Of a DNA stretch of 64,000 nucleotides, positions 46,495 to 59,899 are shown in pieces. The stretch is from the NCBI RefSeq assembly GCF_037126465.1, contig NW_026999295.1:3410001-3474000 (forward strand), given 5' to 3'. Below the pieces are notes generated by a model that worked only from the letters and a program-made list of their open reading frames with translations, searched no databases and was not told the origin of the DNA. The stretch's first letter is position 1. The number at the start of each line of letters is the position of its first letter. The stretch comes from Ornithodoros turicata (lineage: Eukaryota; Arthropoda; Arachnida; Ixodida; Argasidae). The position numbers were made by a program, and so were the translations under genes.

Positions 46495-47344
46495 TAATCT
46501 GCTTTCGGTAGCTAAATGACACAAAGGACGAGCAAAGATCACACCCACCATGTTTCTGAAATACAATCCATTCAAAGACGAGTGATAGGCGGCAGTGAGA
46601 ATAATCTGCTTTCGGTAACTAAATGACACAAAGGACGACCAAGTATCACACTCATCATGTTTCTGAAATACAAACCATTCAATGACGAGTGATAGGCGGC
46701 AGTGAGAATAATCTGCTTTCGGTAGCTAAATGACACAAAGGACGACCAAGTATCACACCCACCATGTTTCTGAAACACAAACAATTCAAAGACGAGTGAT
46801 AGGCGGCAGTGAGAATAATCTGCTTTCGGTAGCTAACACTAAGGACGACCAAGTATCACACCCACCATGTTTCTGAAATACAATCCATTCAAAGACGGGT
46901 GATAGGTGGCAGTGAGAATAATCTGCATTCGGTAGCTAAATGTCACAAAGTACGACCAAGTATCACACCCACCATGTTTCTGAAACACAAACAATTCAAA
47001 GACGAGGGATAGGCGGCAGTGAGAATAATCTCCTTTCGGTAACTAAATGACACAAAGGACGACCAAGTATCACATCCACCATGTTTCTGAAATACAATCC
47101 ATTCAAAGACGGGTGATAGGTGGCAGTGAGAACAATCTGCTTTCGGTAGCTAAATGACACAAAGGACGACCAAGTATCACACCCACCATGTTTCTGAAAC
47201 ACAAACAATTCAAAGACGAGGGATAGGCGGCAGTGAGAATAATCTGCTTTCGGTAACTAAATGACACAAAGGACGACCAAGTATCACACCCACCATGTTT
47301 CTGAAACACAAACCATTCAAAGACGAGTGATCCCAGGGAACACA

Positions 47345-47530
47345 TGGTAGTCAACTAGACGTCCAGACCTGTTCTAGCCCTAGACTTTAGGGATAGTGCC
47401 CAAACTAGACGTTGACTAGACGTCTAAAAGTCTTACCATTATTTAGACGTCTAAAATTAGGGATTTACTAGACATCTTGTAGACATTTAGTAATTGACGT
47501 CTAATTGTAGACGTCTTGTAGCTGGCCTTG
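47345..47530. repeat. Left subterminal TAGACGTCTA array
   Basis: At least eight occurrences of TAGACGTC, GACGTCTA or one-base variants (TAGACATC, TAGACATT) within 185 bp. Confidence 0.85.
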
Positions 47531-47751
47531 TATGTACCACATATTAGAAATCATCAAGATTTTTGTTTTGTTAGCTTTTTAAGAGGTGTGAACACATTCA
47601 CACATCAAATACAGTCACTATATTATAAGAGGTGGTTCTGAGCTTAGCTTTCAGGCTTACAAAACTGAAGTTCAATTGTTACAAAACATATGCAGGAAAC
47701 TGAATTACTTGATGGCAGAGTTAACATAATTGTGGTGTTCAAGTTGTCCGT

Positions 47752-48012
47752 GAACCGGCCCTGGTGAGTGAGTCTGTTCGCCTTCTGATCCCGAGATCGC
47801 TGGTTCGAACCCGGCCAAAAACAGCAGCAACTTAGTGCCAGGATACAGGTTGCTTAGACATGCCATCTTCCACAAGGGACATTAAATACGGTGTGTTGTG
47901 TGGTGAGCTTTCATTGCACATTTAAGGACACTCAGGTGGGCAATCCACAGACCGACTGCTGTGGCGTCGCTCATGATCTCAGTTGTCTCGCAATGTAAAC
48001 CCCAATTGTTAT
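47752..48012 (+). mobile_element. tRNA-derived SINE, decayed second copy
   Basis: Same family as 2896-3175: GGTTCGAACCCGGCC B box near 47802, then the shared body including GACCGACTGCTGTGGCGTCG and the ATG(A)TCTCAGTTGTCTCGC-like end. The A box is damaged (GGTGAGTGAGTCTG). Confidence 0.88.
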
Positions 48013-48579
48013 TAAGTCTTCCATGCTGGTATTTGTCCACAAGAGTCGTCACAAGAAATCTAAAAAATGTAGCCAAATGCAGAAAGAGAACTGGAATTAG
48101 GAGGGCCATCCAAAAATAAGTTTCCCGATATTTGTTATTCAAAGGAAACACCACTAGGACAAACTGAATGGTGTAGTAGTTGGGTTTGACATCCCGGCAC
48201 TGCAGATGTTGGTTAATGGAGTGCCGTTCACCTAATGTGTCAGGCATTCAAGCATGGATGTAATATTTCCGAGTACGTCTGACTATCCTAGTAAGGAAGA
48301 GTTATCCTACTTTTCGTTAAAGAATAAAAGAGTGAAAGAGTACTTTAGAGAATATCCACTGACAGTTAACACCTGTTTATACAAAACACTTTACAGGCAT
48401 TGAAATGGTGTGTCCTCTATACAGGGTCGTGAAAATCTACACAATGAACAGTACAGTGGGAGATCAGCTATAACACCACGAAACGACGTTTCTTTTCTGA
48501 AATTCCGAGAATTGTTAACGGAGACTGGCGGGTCACTGGTACTGCACTCTGATACTAATGAGAACAAATTTCCTTCAGC
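48013..48579. other. No gene seen
   Basis: Interior of the CCCAGGGA element. Short frames on both strands, none recognised. Confidence 0.4.
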
Positions 48580-48639
48580 ATGGTCAACGAAAGTTATGCG
48601 AGATGGGGGCCACATTTGCTCGGTAACGTTTGTAAAGAG

Positions 48640-48985
48640 CAACGAATGAATGCAGCTTGCATTTTCCTTCAGTGCTATCAAGATGGTCAAGATGAATTTC
48701 TTGGAACAATTTTTATTAATGAAACCTGGATGCATTATGCAAGTGCTGAGACAAAATACCATAGGAAGTCATGGTGGGTGCCCGGTGAAAGCATTCTGAA
48801 GGAGGTCAAACTCGCGTTTTCGTCTGGAAAGGCTATGCCGACAATGTTTTAGGACTATCATTGTGTGCAACTTGTAGATTATCTCACATGCACAATGACA
48901 GTAAATGCAGATGTACTGCGAGATCCTGGGAAAGCGTCAAACTACAATGAAACAAAAACGCACAGGACTTGGAAGGGTGTAGTAC
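48640..48985 (+). pseudogene. Mariner-family transposase remnant
   Basis: Reads DEFLGTIFINETWMHYASAE then TKYHRKSWWVPGES, KAMPTMF*DYHCVQLVDYL and MTVNADVLRD. This is the central catalytic part of a Tc1/mariner transposase; the usual GDETW is INETW (first catalytic Asp lost) and the FWD tryptophan is a stop. No terminal repeats found. Confidence 0.82.
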
Positions 48986-49097
48986 AACCACGTCAACGCT
49001 GTCTGCACTCGTCTTGAAAGACTCGGGATTTGTTCCAGAAATTCATCTGGAAATTTGCCAAAGAGAGAAAAAGTACACAAGCGAGCTGGTACAACGT

Positions 49098-49232
49098 TGA
49101 AATAGGAAGCATCACCTTGAGCATGAGGAGAATGAAGTATACAGGAGACACACAAACGTGAGTTTCCTTTTCGTGAGCTTCCTGTATACTTCGTTCTCCT
49201 CGTGCTCAAGGTGATTATTCCTACTTCAATGA
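49098..49232. repeat. Imperfect inverted repeat, about 48 bp arms
   Basis: AATAGGAAGCATCACCTTGA onward (about 49099-49147) pairs with CTTCCTGTATACTTCGTTCT onward to AATTATTCCTA-like end (about 49180-49226), with a few mismatches and a loop of about 35 bp. Possibly a MITE. Confidence 0.7.
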
Positions 49233-49429
49233 AAATTTGCCCAATCTGCTGTTCCATCTTCCTCTCAAAGCACCCCTCGGCAGTCACCAATTCGCAAGTG
49301 ATCATGAAACACAAATTGATCAGGTGAAATGCAAAGTGAATGCCTCACTTTGTAAACAGGGCATAGCATGGCACAGACAACGTATTGAATACTTGGTATC
49401 ACAGTATCAAAAATGTTCTGCTAAATAAG

Positions 49430-52320
49430 GTGACTGTGTTAGGTAGTAACGTTGAGCTCTAATCTGTACATAAATTTTTTCAATGTTGTGCTATAGGTTT
49501 ATTATTTTGATCACAGCAGAGGAACTTTTGTTGGATGATCCTCATACATGAAGGAAATTCCTTATTCTCTTACTTTCCATCACACGTGTGTGGAGCAGCA
49601 AGTACAATCTGTTTGCAAATGATCATACTGAGGTAATAAAACTGGACTCTGCAACAACCTTCAGAAACTATGCAAGGAATGGACCACATTAGCTTTGTCC
49701 AATTATATGATGGCCAAATGGATAGTATGTAGTCTTTCATGTTATGTGAGTTGTATGCCCATATATTGTAACAAAAGATCAGTCAAATGAAGGCAGTCTG
49801 ACTGAGGTATGTAGATAATTTAAATAATGTCCATACATATGATGATCCGAGTGTTTTTGGCTCACTGACATGCATATACACTGACAGCATCCACAACTAG
49901 AAGACATTACCAGAATCTAAGTGCTGTGAAGTAATATTTTATTTTACTGAATATATATCCTTTTTTTCTTAACGGAAGCCCGCATTTGTTCGGGGCAATG
50001 TTTTTTGAACTAGCGTTCCTGATGGCGTTACCGTTGCTGGTAAATGTAAATTTTGTACGAAGTAACTCCCCTGCACCAACACCTTAGCACCAACTGCTAC
50101 ACCAACTTAAAGAAATCAGCAACTAAATTATTGAATCACTGAAACGTCAATAAAAAAGTCGACGACGCCGACGAATCGTGCAGCGCAGCACTATAAACCA
50201 TAGCTCCACAAACACAGAAGCACTTTGCACGTACTGTGGGCAGCAGATAGCAGATGTTTGTTTACTGCACATAACATTTTCCCACAAGCTACCCAGCTGC
50301 AGCAGTAAAATGGAATCTGACGTGACTCAGGGATTTCAGAACCCTTCAAAAAATCTTGAAACTGCCCATGGTATCTCTTTGAAACCACTGAACAGGCAAT
50401 GCGCTACATATTAGGAACACCTGTAGCTCAGTAGCAAAGGCACTGATAAAATGTTTGCAAAAAGAACAGCGATTTTCAACACATACATCACAAAATACGA
50501 CACTCGTCGCTGCAACAACGATGGCGATTGCATAATGATGATGATGTTGGTGTAACTTCCGCTGGATTGGCATATGTGTTATTTAACATTTAACCTCCAC
50601 CACCCAATTATAATGAACGGCCACGGAAATTAAAGATATTACAAAAAATAAGTACTCAATAAGCACGAGCTAAAGCAATGGCAATGACGCCTGCCCGTCT
50701 ACCCAATCACCATCCATCATCCATCCATCCAACCAGTTCGAACCAGTTCAGTTTCAACGGTTGAAACTTCAAACTTTCCGGACGCGCAACGGGTAGCAGT
50801 TGGGGTCTTCGCGGCTGCATTCCACTGGTTGTTATACGAAAATCTTTCGAAGTTCTAATCTCCCGCGCGTTTAATTTTTGAGCATAGCGAGAACGTACGC
50901 CGTGCTGTCCAGTGATAAAAGCTGTTGAGCACAGCAGAGCTCCCAGAGTACTGTGGTGGACAACGTTTCTTTGTTCTCTGGCTTTCAAGTTTAAGGGGTG
51001 AGTTCACTCTTCATTAAAGTATGTGCCTGTTTCTGTGCACCAAATCGCATGTAGTAGAGATGCGTGGCATAATATTGGAATATCGTTTCCTTTATTTCGG
51101 CTTCGTATCACCGATTGAAGCATATTGGAAGTGTGGGTTGACCTGACTGCACTTGCATTCAAAGTAGTGATTAACGTTGTATGTTCGGCAGTACAACGTT
51201 TCATTAAGTGCTTTGGTTCGTCTTTGTGCTAAAACAAATACGGTATCACTAATTAACCATCGAGATGAACGAGGTTTCGATGACTGTTGAAGTCTTGAGT
51301 AAACGAAAGTCGACAGTTACGGTTTGCAGGGCGGACATGCCGGATCATAAATGCTGGTTAGTTCATTGTCATGTCAGCCCGACTTCGGTTGTTGCATTTT
51401 TCGCTGGTAGTGAAACTACACACTGAAAATTTTGCGCAAGTACTTTTGTTTGCATATCATGGTTTCATAGCAACTGGGTTTTTCTTTTTATAGGTGCTTG
51501 GACTATCTTGCATCGGTGGATATGAAAATAGTGGTAACCTACCCTACGAAACAGCTGTTTGCACATAAGCTTAACAGTTCCCTGTGAGGTGAGGGGAAGC
51601 AGTTGTCACTGACGTGTGACTGTGTTGTCCTCCAATGTTCCTGATGTTCGATGTGCCCCCTAATCTTACTCTGGAGGGTGCCTCTTTAAATTTTTTGTCA
51701 ACAAAGTATTGCAAATATAGTTGGTGGAAGACTCTAACTGCTTTCCATTTACATGGTTGTCTTGTGGTTAACGAAATCGAACTTTTTTTCAGATGCTGTG
51801 AAAGTCAGCACGGAAGTGCGATGTAGAAGAAACGACTGCCAGAAGCTTGCTAAGGAACCGCACAACCTGTGTGGGCAGCAGACAAAATATTCATCAAATG
51901 GTACAAAACTAGTATTTTTGTGCTTGGTCGTTTTGAGACATCCTTGGTATTGTATGGAGAACAGCGTGACTATGTCATTCCGTCATACTTCACCCAAACA
52001 GCTATCTGGTAGTAGTGCAAGATTTGAGTTCCTAAAAGGTTTATTCACTGAAGTCACCTCAGCGCCATACTATAGGTCCCGCAATGTTTAGTCCTTGCAT
52101 TTGTTTGCTGCATTATGCTTTTTAGGTGACTATTAACACCAAAAATATGGAAATTGCTCAGACATTCTACAAATCACAGAGCAACAAGTTTTAAACACCA
52201 GATATACGGTGAGTATAATATGGGTAACAGCTTGACTGAAATCTACAATAGGGCTGATGGCAGCAAATCTGCCTGCTAGCGACAGTGGCGGTCTCCTGCG
52301 GATGACGTCATGTGAATAAA
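49430..52320. other. Unrecognised interior of the CCCAGGGA element
   Basis: Short frames with no known domain. A plus-strand frame from about 51265 (MNEVSMTVEVLSKRKSTV) and one at 51753-52091 might be exons of a lost transposase, but I cannot support that. Confidence 0.3.
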
Positions 52321-52333
52321 CTTGTATACTACT

Positions 52334-52418
52334 TGTACGTACTTATAATATTTACGTACGTAATATATACGTACTTATAATATTTACGTACGTAATATAT
52401 ACGTACTTATAATATTTG
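52334..52418. repeat. 32 bp tandem repeat
   Basis: About 2.6 copies of a unit starting TACGTACTTATAATATTTAC; the unit itself contains the palindrome TACGTACGTA. Confidence 0.9.
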
Positions 52419-52691
52419 ACGTGGTGATACAGCTCTTGCTTTGTATTGTCTTTTATAATATACACAGTGTTTATTTTTATCCTGTACAGAAGTTTTGCAC
52501 CAAAGTTATGAGAGCAGCACAGATGTTGTTTTAGCGTAATGGAGTGATGGAAGTGCTGCGCCAATCATGGAGTGCTTAGCTGTCGCCTGCTCGACCAGGT
52601 AAGGTCGTGTGTCACGAGAAAACGCCTGTCACATTGATGTACTTTCACAGCGAAAGCTGTTACATCCTCATTTCCCTGAGATCCTGAGGTC

Positions 52692-53183
52692 CGCTAGAGC
52701 CCTGTGCAGATAAGATTTTTAGCATCCGCGTACACGTTATCCGATCCGCACCGTTGCATACACAACCGTTTAGATCCGCAAGTCTCGAAGGACGCGTAAA
52801 CACAGCCGGAAGAATGTTGGTATAATTTCGGATGCCTCCATGCTCTCATGGAAGGACTCATGGCGACAAGCAAAGGTAAACCTTTCAACAAACGCGATAT
52901 GGAGAGACTTCTGGAACGCTTCCTCACCGGTGCTCGTGTAACCGCCAAAATGCCTTCTCTCCCGTCTTGGCCGTGCATGGTCAAAGGTGAACCCGGACAT
53001 GCGCTCGCTGTCGGTGCGCAATACAAATAAATTGCTAGTAGAAAAATTACAGCATGCGGTATATCTGCATCCGACCTCGAGCCATCCGATCCGCACACCG
53101 CAGAAAGTGATAAATTCTCATCCGAATCCGCAAGTATCTTACGGATATCCGCTTCCATCCGCGGATGGTGCAGGGCTCTAGCG
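52692..53183. mobile_element. hAT-like MITE with ATCCGCA words
   Basis: Inverted ends CGCTAGAGCCCTG at 52692-52704 and 53171-53183. Internal words GATCCGCA and ATCCGCGG recur near both ends. The CAGGGCTCTA terminus is common among hAT MITEs; no clear 8 bp duplication is visible, so the class is tentative. Confidence 0.65.
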
Positions 53184-53690
53184 TCAACATCAGGTAGTGA
53201 CGCGCAAACAGATTTTCAGCTGTTGCTGCAATTTGTGTTGTGTATCTGTAACAGTTCTGTGATTTTTGTACGTGCAGCTTCTTTTCTTTGTGTCTCTCAG
53301 ATCAGTGTTGATACAGCTTTTGCTCTTATGTGGCCAGACAAGCATCCCGTGAAAGAGTGTGCATAGCCACTAAACAAACTAGTTAGAACTAGCAGGCTAC
53401 ATAATGCTTTCTGACATGTTTTGTTCTATTTTCTAGCCACAGTGAGTCATTGGAGGCAGTGCTGCAGCACCAACAATCACTCGTTGGAAGAAAGGAATGA
53501 GGTGGCCATCAACACCCTGCTGCCAGTTCAACACTCCTCAGTCAAAACACAAGACGCCTGCTTGGCGGCAAAGTCAATCCAGTTTTAGACAAGAGTTTTG
53601 TACCGTAGACTTCGTGTGTGGTTTACTGCGAATAAATGTTTATGCTGAGATCCGTGTTGCTATCAATTATATCATATTTCTGCATGAATG
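53184..53690. other. No gene seen
   Basis: Interior of the CCCAGGGA element before its right subterminal zone. An acceptor-like TTTTCTAG near 53436 precedes a short frame; not recognised. Confidence 0.35.
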
Positions 53691-53699
53691 CATGCCAGG

Positions 53700-54075
53700 A
53701 CGGTAGCAGGACTAGTCATGGTCTAAAGTAGGTCTAAAGGTGGCTAAAGTAAGGTACAGGAAATGTATAACCCTAGACCTGTCGCCTGAATGGAGGGATA
53801 AAATTGGTCTAGCTGTAGACTTCATGTCTAATGCATGGTTAAGTGTCTGACCCTGTTCCAGACATCCAGGTCAAAAGAGTGTCTAAATCACGGCTAGGTA
53901 CATAGACATCGGATGTCTAGGGCTAGATGGCTAGGTGGCGTAACGTTAGACGTGTTATTTGACGTCTAGTGGAGGGATACTAGACATTTGGTCTAATTGC
54001 CTAGACATTCTATAGACATTCCTTATCTCTTTTTTTAGACGTCATTTAGACGTTTACTAGCCCACCATGTGCTCC
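53700..54075. repeat. Right subterminal TAGACGTCTA array
   Basis: More than a dozen TAGAC(G/A)T or A(C/T)GTCTA words in both orientations, densest in 53930-54060. Confidence 0.85.
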
Positions 54076-55338
54076 CTGGGATAGGCGGCAGTGAGAATAA
54101 TCTGCTTTCGGTAGCTAAATGACACAAAGGACGACCAAGTATCACACCCACCATGTTTCTGAAACACAAACAGTTCAAAGACGAGGGATAGGCGGCAGTG
54201 AGAATAATCTGCTTTCGGTAACTAAATGACACAAAGGACGACCAAGTATCACACCCACCATGTTTCTGAAACACAAACCATTCAAAGACGGGTGATAGGT
54301 GGCAGTGAGAATAATCTGCTTTCGGTAGCTAAATGACACAAAGGACGACCAAGTATCACACCCACCATGTTTCTGAAACACAAACAATTCAAAGACGAGG
54401 GATAGGCGGCAGTGAGAATAATCTGCTTTCGGTAACTAAATGACACAAAGGACGACCAAGTATCACACCCATCATGTTTCTGAAATACAATCTATTCAGA
54501 GACGAGTGATAGGCGGCAGTGAGAATAATCTGCTTTCGGTAGCTAACACTAAGGACGACCAAGTATCACACCCACCATGTTTCTGAAATACAATCTATTC
54601 AGACACGAGTGATAGGCGGCAGTGAGAATAATCTGCTTTCGGTAACTAAATGACACAAAGGACGACCAAGTATCACACCCATCATGTTTCTGAAATACAA
54701 ACCATTCAATGACGAGGGATAGGCGGCAGTGAGAATAATTTGCTTTAGGTTGCTAAATGACACAAAGGACGACCAAGTATCACACCCACCATGTTTCTGA
54801 AACACAAACAATTCAAAGACGAGGGATAGGCGGCAGTGAGAATAATCTGCTTTCGGTAGCTAAATGACACAAAGGACGAGCAAAGATCACACCCACCATG
54901 TTTCTGAAATACAATCCATTCAAAGACGAGTGATAGGCGGCAGTGAGAATAATTTGCTTTAGGTTGCTAAATGACACAAAGGACGACCAAGTATCACACC
55001 CACCATGTTTCTCAAATACAAACCATTCAATGACGAGTGATAGGCGGCAGTGAGAATAATCTGCTTTCGGTAGCTAAATGACACAAAGGACGAGCAAAGA
55101 TCACACCCACCATGTTTCTGAAATACAAACCATTCAATGACGAGTGATAGGCGGCAGTGAGAATAATCTGCTTTCGGTAGCTAAATGACACAAAGGACGA
55201 CCAAGTATCACACCCACCATGTTTCTGAAATACAATCCATTCAAAGACGAGTGATAGGCGGCAGTGAGAATAATTTGCTTTAGGTTGCTAAATGACACAA
55301 AGGACGACGAAGTATAACACCCACTATGTTTCTGAAAT

Positions 55339-55607
55339 GCCGAAATGATTCTGAATCCTTCTGAGGTCTTGGGATGCAAAATCGTGTGCCTTCTGTGGGT
55401 TCAGCGTCGTTTGACGACTTAGCCGAATCGTCAGGCAGCTTCTTGTCAAACACACTGCTGCATCAAATCGGCCCGTATGGCCACGATACTCGATCAATCA
55501 GTGCGAGTCTGCTGTCAACTGAAACCCTTGACCTGGCGGCAATACTTGAAGAAATGGCCCCAATGGCTGAGGCAAGATATAGGGACGTCCTCCTCTGAAC
55601 AAGGAGG
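55339..55607 (+). CDS. Satellite block copy 3, ORF 55374-55598
   Basis: Protein identical to copy 1; 9,113 bp from copy 2 and part of the same duplicated segment. Confidence 0.4.
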
Positions 55608-57169
55608 TAATCTGCTTTCGGTAGCTAAATGACACAAAGGACGAGCAAAGATCACACCCACCATGTTTCTGAAATACAATCCATTCAAAGACGAGTGATA
55701 GGCGGCAGTGAGAATAATCTGCTTTCGGTAACTAAATGACACAAAGGACGACCAAGTATCTCACCCATCATGTTTCTGAAATACAAACCATTCAATGACG
55801 AGTGATAGGCGGCAGTGAGAATAATCTGCTTTCGGTAGCTAAATGACACAAAGGACGACCAAGTATCACACCCACCATGTTTCTGAAACACAAACAATTC
55901 AAAGACGAGTGATAGGCGGCAGTGAGAATAATCTGCTTTCGGTAGCTAACACTAAGGACGACCAAGTATCACACCCACCATGTTTCTGAAATACAATCCA
56001 TTCAAAGACGGGTGATAGGTGGCAGTGAGAATAATCTGCATTCGGTAGCTAAATGACACAAAGTACGACCAAGTATCACACCCACCATGTTTCTGAAACA
56101 CAAACAATTCAAAGACGAGGGATAGGCGGCAGTGAGAATAATCTCCTTTCGGTAACTAAATGACACAAAGGACGACCAAGTATCACACCCACCATGTTTC
56201 TGAAATACAATCCATTCAAAGACGGGTGATAGGTGGCAGTGAGAACAATCTGCTTTCGGTAGCTAAATGACACAAAGGACGACCAAGTATCACACCCACC
56301 ATGTTTCTGAAACACAAACAATTCAAAGACGAGGGATAGGCGGCAGTGAGAATAATCTGCTTTCGGTAACTAAATGACACAAAGGACGACCAAGTATCAC
56401 ACCCACCATGTTTCTGAAACACAAACCATTCAAAGACGAGTGATAGGCGGCAGTGAGAATAATCTGCTTTCGGTAGCTAAATGACACAAAGGACGACCAA
56501 GTATCACACCCACCATGTTTCTGAAACACAAACAGTTCAAAGACGAGGGATAGGCGGCAGTGAGAATAATCTGCTTTCGGTAACTAAATGACACAAAGGA
56601 CGACCAAGTATCACACCCACCATGTTTCTGAAACACAAACCATTCAAAGACGGGTGATAGGTGGCAGTGAGAATAATCTGCTTTCGGTAGCTAAATGACA
56701 CAAAGGACGACCAAGTATCACACCCACCATGTTTCTGAAACACAAACAATTCAAAGACGAGGGATAGGCGGCAGTGAGAATAATCTGCTTTCGGTAACTA
56801 AATGACACAAAGGACGACCAAGTATCACACCCATCATGTTTCTGAAATACAAACCATTCAATGACGAGTGATAGGCGGCAGTGAGAATAATCTGCTTTCG
56901 GTAGCTAAATGACAGAAAGGACGACCAAGTATCACACCCACCATGTTTCTGAAATACAAACCATTCAATGACGAGTGATAGGCGGCAGTGAGAATAATCT
57001 GCTTTCGGTAGCTAAATGACACAAAGGACGACCAAGTATCACACCCACCATGTTTCTGAAATACAATCCATTCAAAGACGAGTGATAGGCGGCAGTGAGA
57101 ATAATTTGCTTTAGGTTGCTAAATGACACAAAGGACGACGAAGTATAACACCCACTATGTTTCTGAAAT

Positions 57170-57438
57170 GCCGAAATGATTCTGAATCCTTCTGAGGTCT
57201 TGGGATGCAAAATCGTGTGCCTTCTGTGGGTTCAGCGTCGTTTGACGACTTAGCCGAATCGTCAGGCAGCTTCTTGTCAAACACACTGCTGCATCAAATC
57301 GGCCCGTATGGCCACGATACTCGATCAATCAGTGCGAGTCTGCTGTCAACTGAAACCCTTGACCTGGCGGCAATACTTGAAGAAATGGCCCCAATGGCTG
57401 AGGCAAGATATAGGGACGTCCTCCTCTGAACAAGGAGG
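57170..57438 (+). CDS. Satellite block copy 4, ORF 57205-57429
   Basis: Protein identical to copy 1; 1,831 bp after copy 3. Confidence 0.4.
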
Positions 57439-58549
57439 TAATCTGCTTTCGGTAGCTAAATGACACAAAGGACGAGCAAAGATCACACCCACCATGTTTC
57501 TGAAATACAATCCATTCAAAGACGAGTGATAGGCGGCAGTGAGAATAATCTGCTTTCGGTAACTAAATGACACAAAGGACGACCAAGTATCTCACCCATC
57601 ATGTTTCTGAAATACAAACCATTCAATGACGAGTGATAGGCGGCAGTGAGAATAATCTGCTTTCGGTAGCTAAATGACACAAAGGACGACCAAGTATCAC
57701 ACCCACCATGTTTCTGAAACACAAACAATTCAAAGACGAGTGATAGGCGGCAGTGAGAATAATCTGCTTTCGGTAGCTAACACTAAGGACGACCAAGTAT
57801 CACACCCACCATGTTTCTGAAATACAATCCATTCAAAGACGGGTGATAGGTGGCAGTGAGAATAATCTGCTTTCGGTAGCTAAATGACACAAAGTACGAC
57901 CAAGTATCACACCCACCATGTTTCTGAAACACAAACAATTCAAAGACGAGGGATAGGCGGCAGTGAGAATAATCTCCTTTCGGTAACTAAATGACACAAA
58001 GGACGACCAAGTATCACACCCACCATGTTTCTGAAATACAATCCATTCAAAGACGGGTGATAGGTGGCAGTGAGAACAATCTGCTTTCGGTAGCTAAATG
58101 ACACAAAGGACGACCAAGTATCACACCCACCATGTTTCTGAAACACAAACCATTCAAAGACGAGTGATAGGCGGCAGTGAGAATAATCTGCTTTCGGTAG
58201 CTAAATGACACAAAGGACGACCAAGTATCACACCCACCATGTTTCTGAAATACAATACATTCAAAGACGAGTGATAGGCGGCAGTGAGAATAATCCGCTT
58301 TCTGTAGCTAAATAACACAAAGGACGACCAAGTATCACACCCACCATGTTTTTGAAATACAATCCATTCAAAGACGAGTGATAGGGGGCAGCTAAATAAC
58401 ACAAAAGACGACCAAGTATCACACTCACCATGTTTCTGAAATACAATCCATTCAAAGACGAGTGATAGGCGGCAGTGAGAATAATTTGCTTTAGGTTGCT
58501 AAATGACACAAGGGACGACGAAGTATAACACCCACTATGTTTCTGAAAT

Positions 58550-58818
58550 GCCGAAATGATTCTGAATCCTTCTGAGGTCTTGGGATGCAAAATCGTGTGC
58601 CTTCTGTGGGTTCAGCGTCGTTTGACGACTCAGCCGAATCGTCAGGCAGCTTCTTGTCAAACACACTGCTGCATCAAATCGGCCCGTATGGCCACGATAC
58701 TCGATCAATCAGTGCGAGTCTGCTGTCAACTGAAACCCTTGACCTGGCGGCAATACTTGAAGAAATGGCCCCAATGGCGGAGGCAAGATATAGGGACGAC
58801 CTCCTCTGAACAAGGAGG
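58550..58818 (+). CDS. Satellite block copy 5, ORF 58585-58809
   Basis: Full length with two changes from copy 1: DDLAE to DDSAE and RDVLL to RDDLL. Confidence 0.4.
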
Positions 58819-58993
58819 TAATCTGCTTTCGGTAGCTAAATGACACAAAGGACGACCAAGTATCACACCCACCATGTTTCTGAAATACAATCCATTCAAA
58901 GACGAGTGATAGGCGGCAGTGAGAATAATCTGCTTTCGGTAGCTAAATGACACAAAGGACGACCAAGTATCACACCCACTATGTTTCTAAAAT

Positions 58994-59262
58994 GCCGAAA
59001 TGATTCTGAATCATTCTGAGGTCTTGGGATGCAGAATCGTGTGCCTTCTGTGGGTTCAGCGTCGTTTGACGACTCAGCTGAATCGTCGGGCAGCTTCTTG
59101 TCAAACACACTGCTGCATCAAATCGGCCCGTATGGCCAAGATACTCGATCAATCAGTGCGAGTCTGCTGTCAACTGAAACCCTTGACCTGGCGGCTATAC
59201 TTGAAGAAATGGCCCCAATGGCGGAGGCAAGATAAAGGGACGACCTCCTCTGAACAAGGAGG
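58994..59262 (+). pseudogene. Satellite block copy 6, ORF truncated
   Basis: TAT to TAA near the end shortens the frame to 68 codons (59029-59235); also H to Q in GHDT. Confidence 0.45.
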
Positions 59263-59628
59263 TAATCTGCTTTCGGTAGCTAAATGACACAAAGGACGAC
59301 CAAGTATCACACCCACCATGTTTTTGAAATACAATCCATTCAAAGACGAGTGATAGGGGGCAGCTAAATAACACAAAAGACGACCAAGTATCACACTCAC
59401 CATGTTTCTGAAATACAATCCATTCAAAGACGAGTGATAGGCGGCAGTGAGAATAATCTGCTTTCTGTAGCTAAATGACACAAAGGACGACCAAGTATAA
59501 CACCCACCATGTTTCTGAAATACAATCAATTCAGGAACGAGTGATAGGCGGCAGTGAGAATAATCTACTTTCGATAGCTAAATGACACAAAGGACGACCA
59601 AGTATCACATCCACTATGTTTCTGAAAT

Positions 59629-59899
59629 GCCGAAATGATTCTGAATCATTCTGAGGTCTTGGGATGCAGAATCGTGTGCCTTCTGTGGGTTCAGCGTCGT
59701 TTGACGACTCAGCCGAATCGTCGGGCAGCTTCTTGTCAAACACACTGGTAGATCAAATCGGCCCGTATGGCCAAGATACTTGATCAATCAGTGCGAGTCT
59801 GCTGTCTACTGAAACCCTTGACCTGGCGGCAATACTTAAAGAAATGGCTCCAATGGCGGAGGCAAGATATAGGGACGACCTGCTCTGAACAAGGAGGTA
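59629..59899 (+). pseudogene. Satellite block copy 7, ORF interrupted
   Basis: The frame from 59664 meets TGA where other copies have CGA (after GQDT), leaving about 40 codons; LLH reads LVD. Confidence 0.45.

Larger units (their letters stand above)
41145..47331. repeat. 107/103 bp satellite array, left part
   Basis: Tandem 107 bp unit with landmark words GGCAGTGAGAATAATCTGC, TAGCTAAATGACACAAAGGA, CCAAGTATCACACCCACC and ATGTTTCTGAAATACAATCC. A 103 bp variant has TAGCTAACACTAAGGA. From about 41760 to 43400 the two alternate, giving a 210 bp dimer tagged by GACGGGTGATAGGTGGC versus GACGAGTGATAGGCGGC. Minus-strand frames of about 70-80 codons through it arise only because units are stop-poor and are not genes. 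Confidence 0.97.
47332..54080. mobile_element. 6.75 kb DNA transposon-like element with CCCAGGGA ends
   Basis: Inserted between GAGTGAT and ATAGGCGG of a satellite unit, duplicating AT (47330-47331 and 54081-54082). Ends: CCCAGGGAACACATGGT and, reverse complement of the right end, CCCAGGGAGCACATGGT. A two-base AT duplication is reported for ISL2EU-type elements; this assignment is tentative because no matching transposase was seen. Both subterminal zones are packed with TAGACGTCTA-like words. The interior contains a SINE, a mariner remnant and a hAT-like MITE, so it is old or composite. Much of 49.4-52.3 kb is unrecognised. Confidence 0.75.

Noticed and set aside
49430..52320. Host gene between the mariner remnant and the hAT-like MITE
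   Set aside because: No conserved domain, splice-consistent frame or poly(A) arrangement that I could support.
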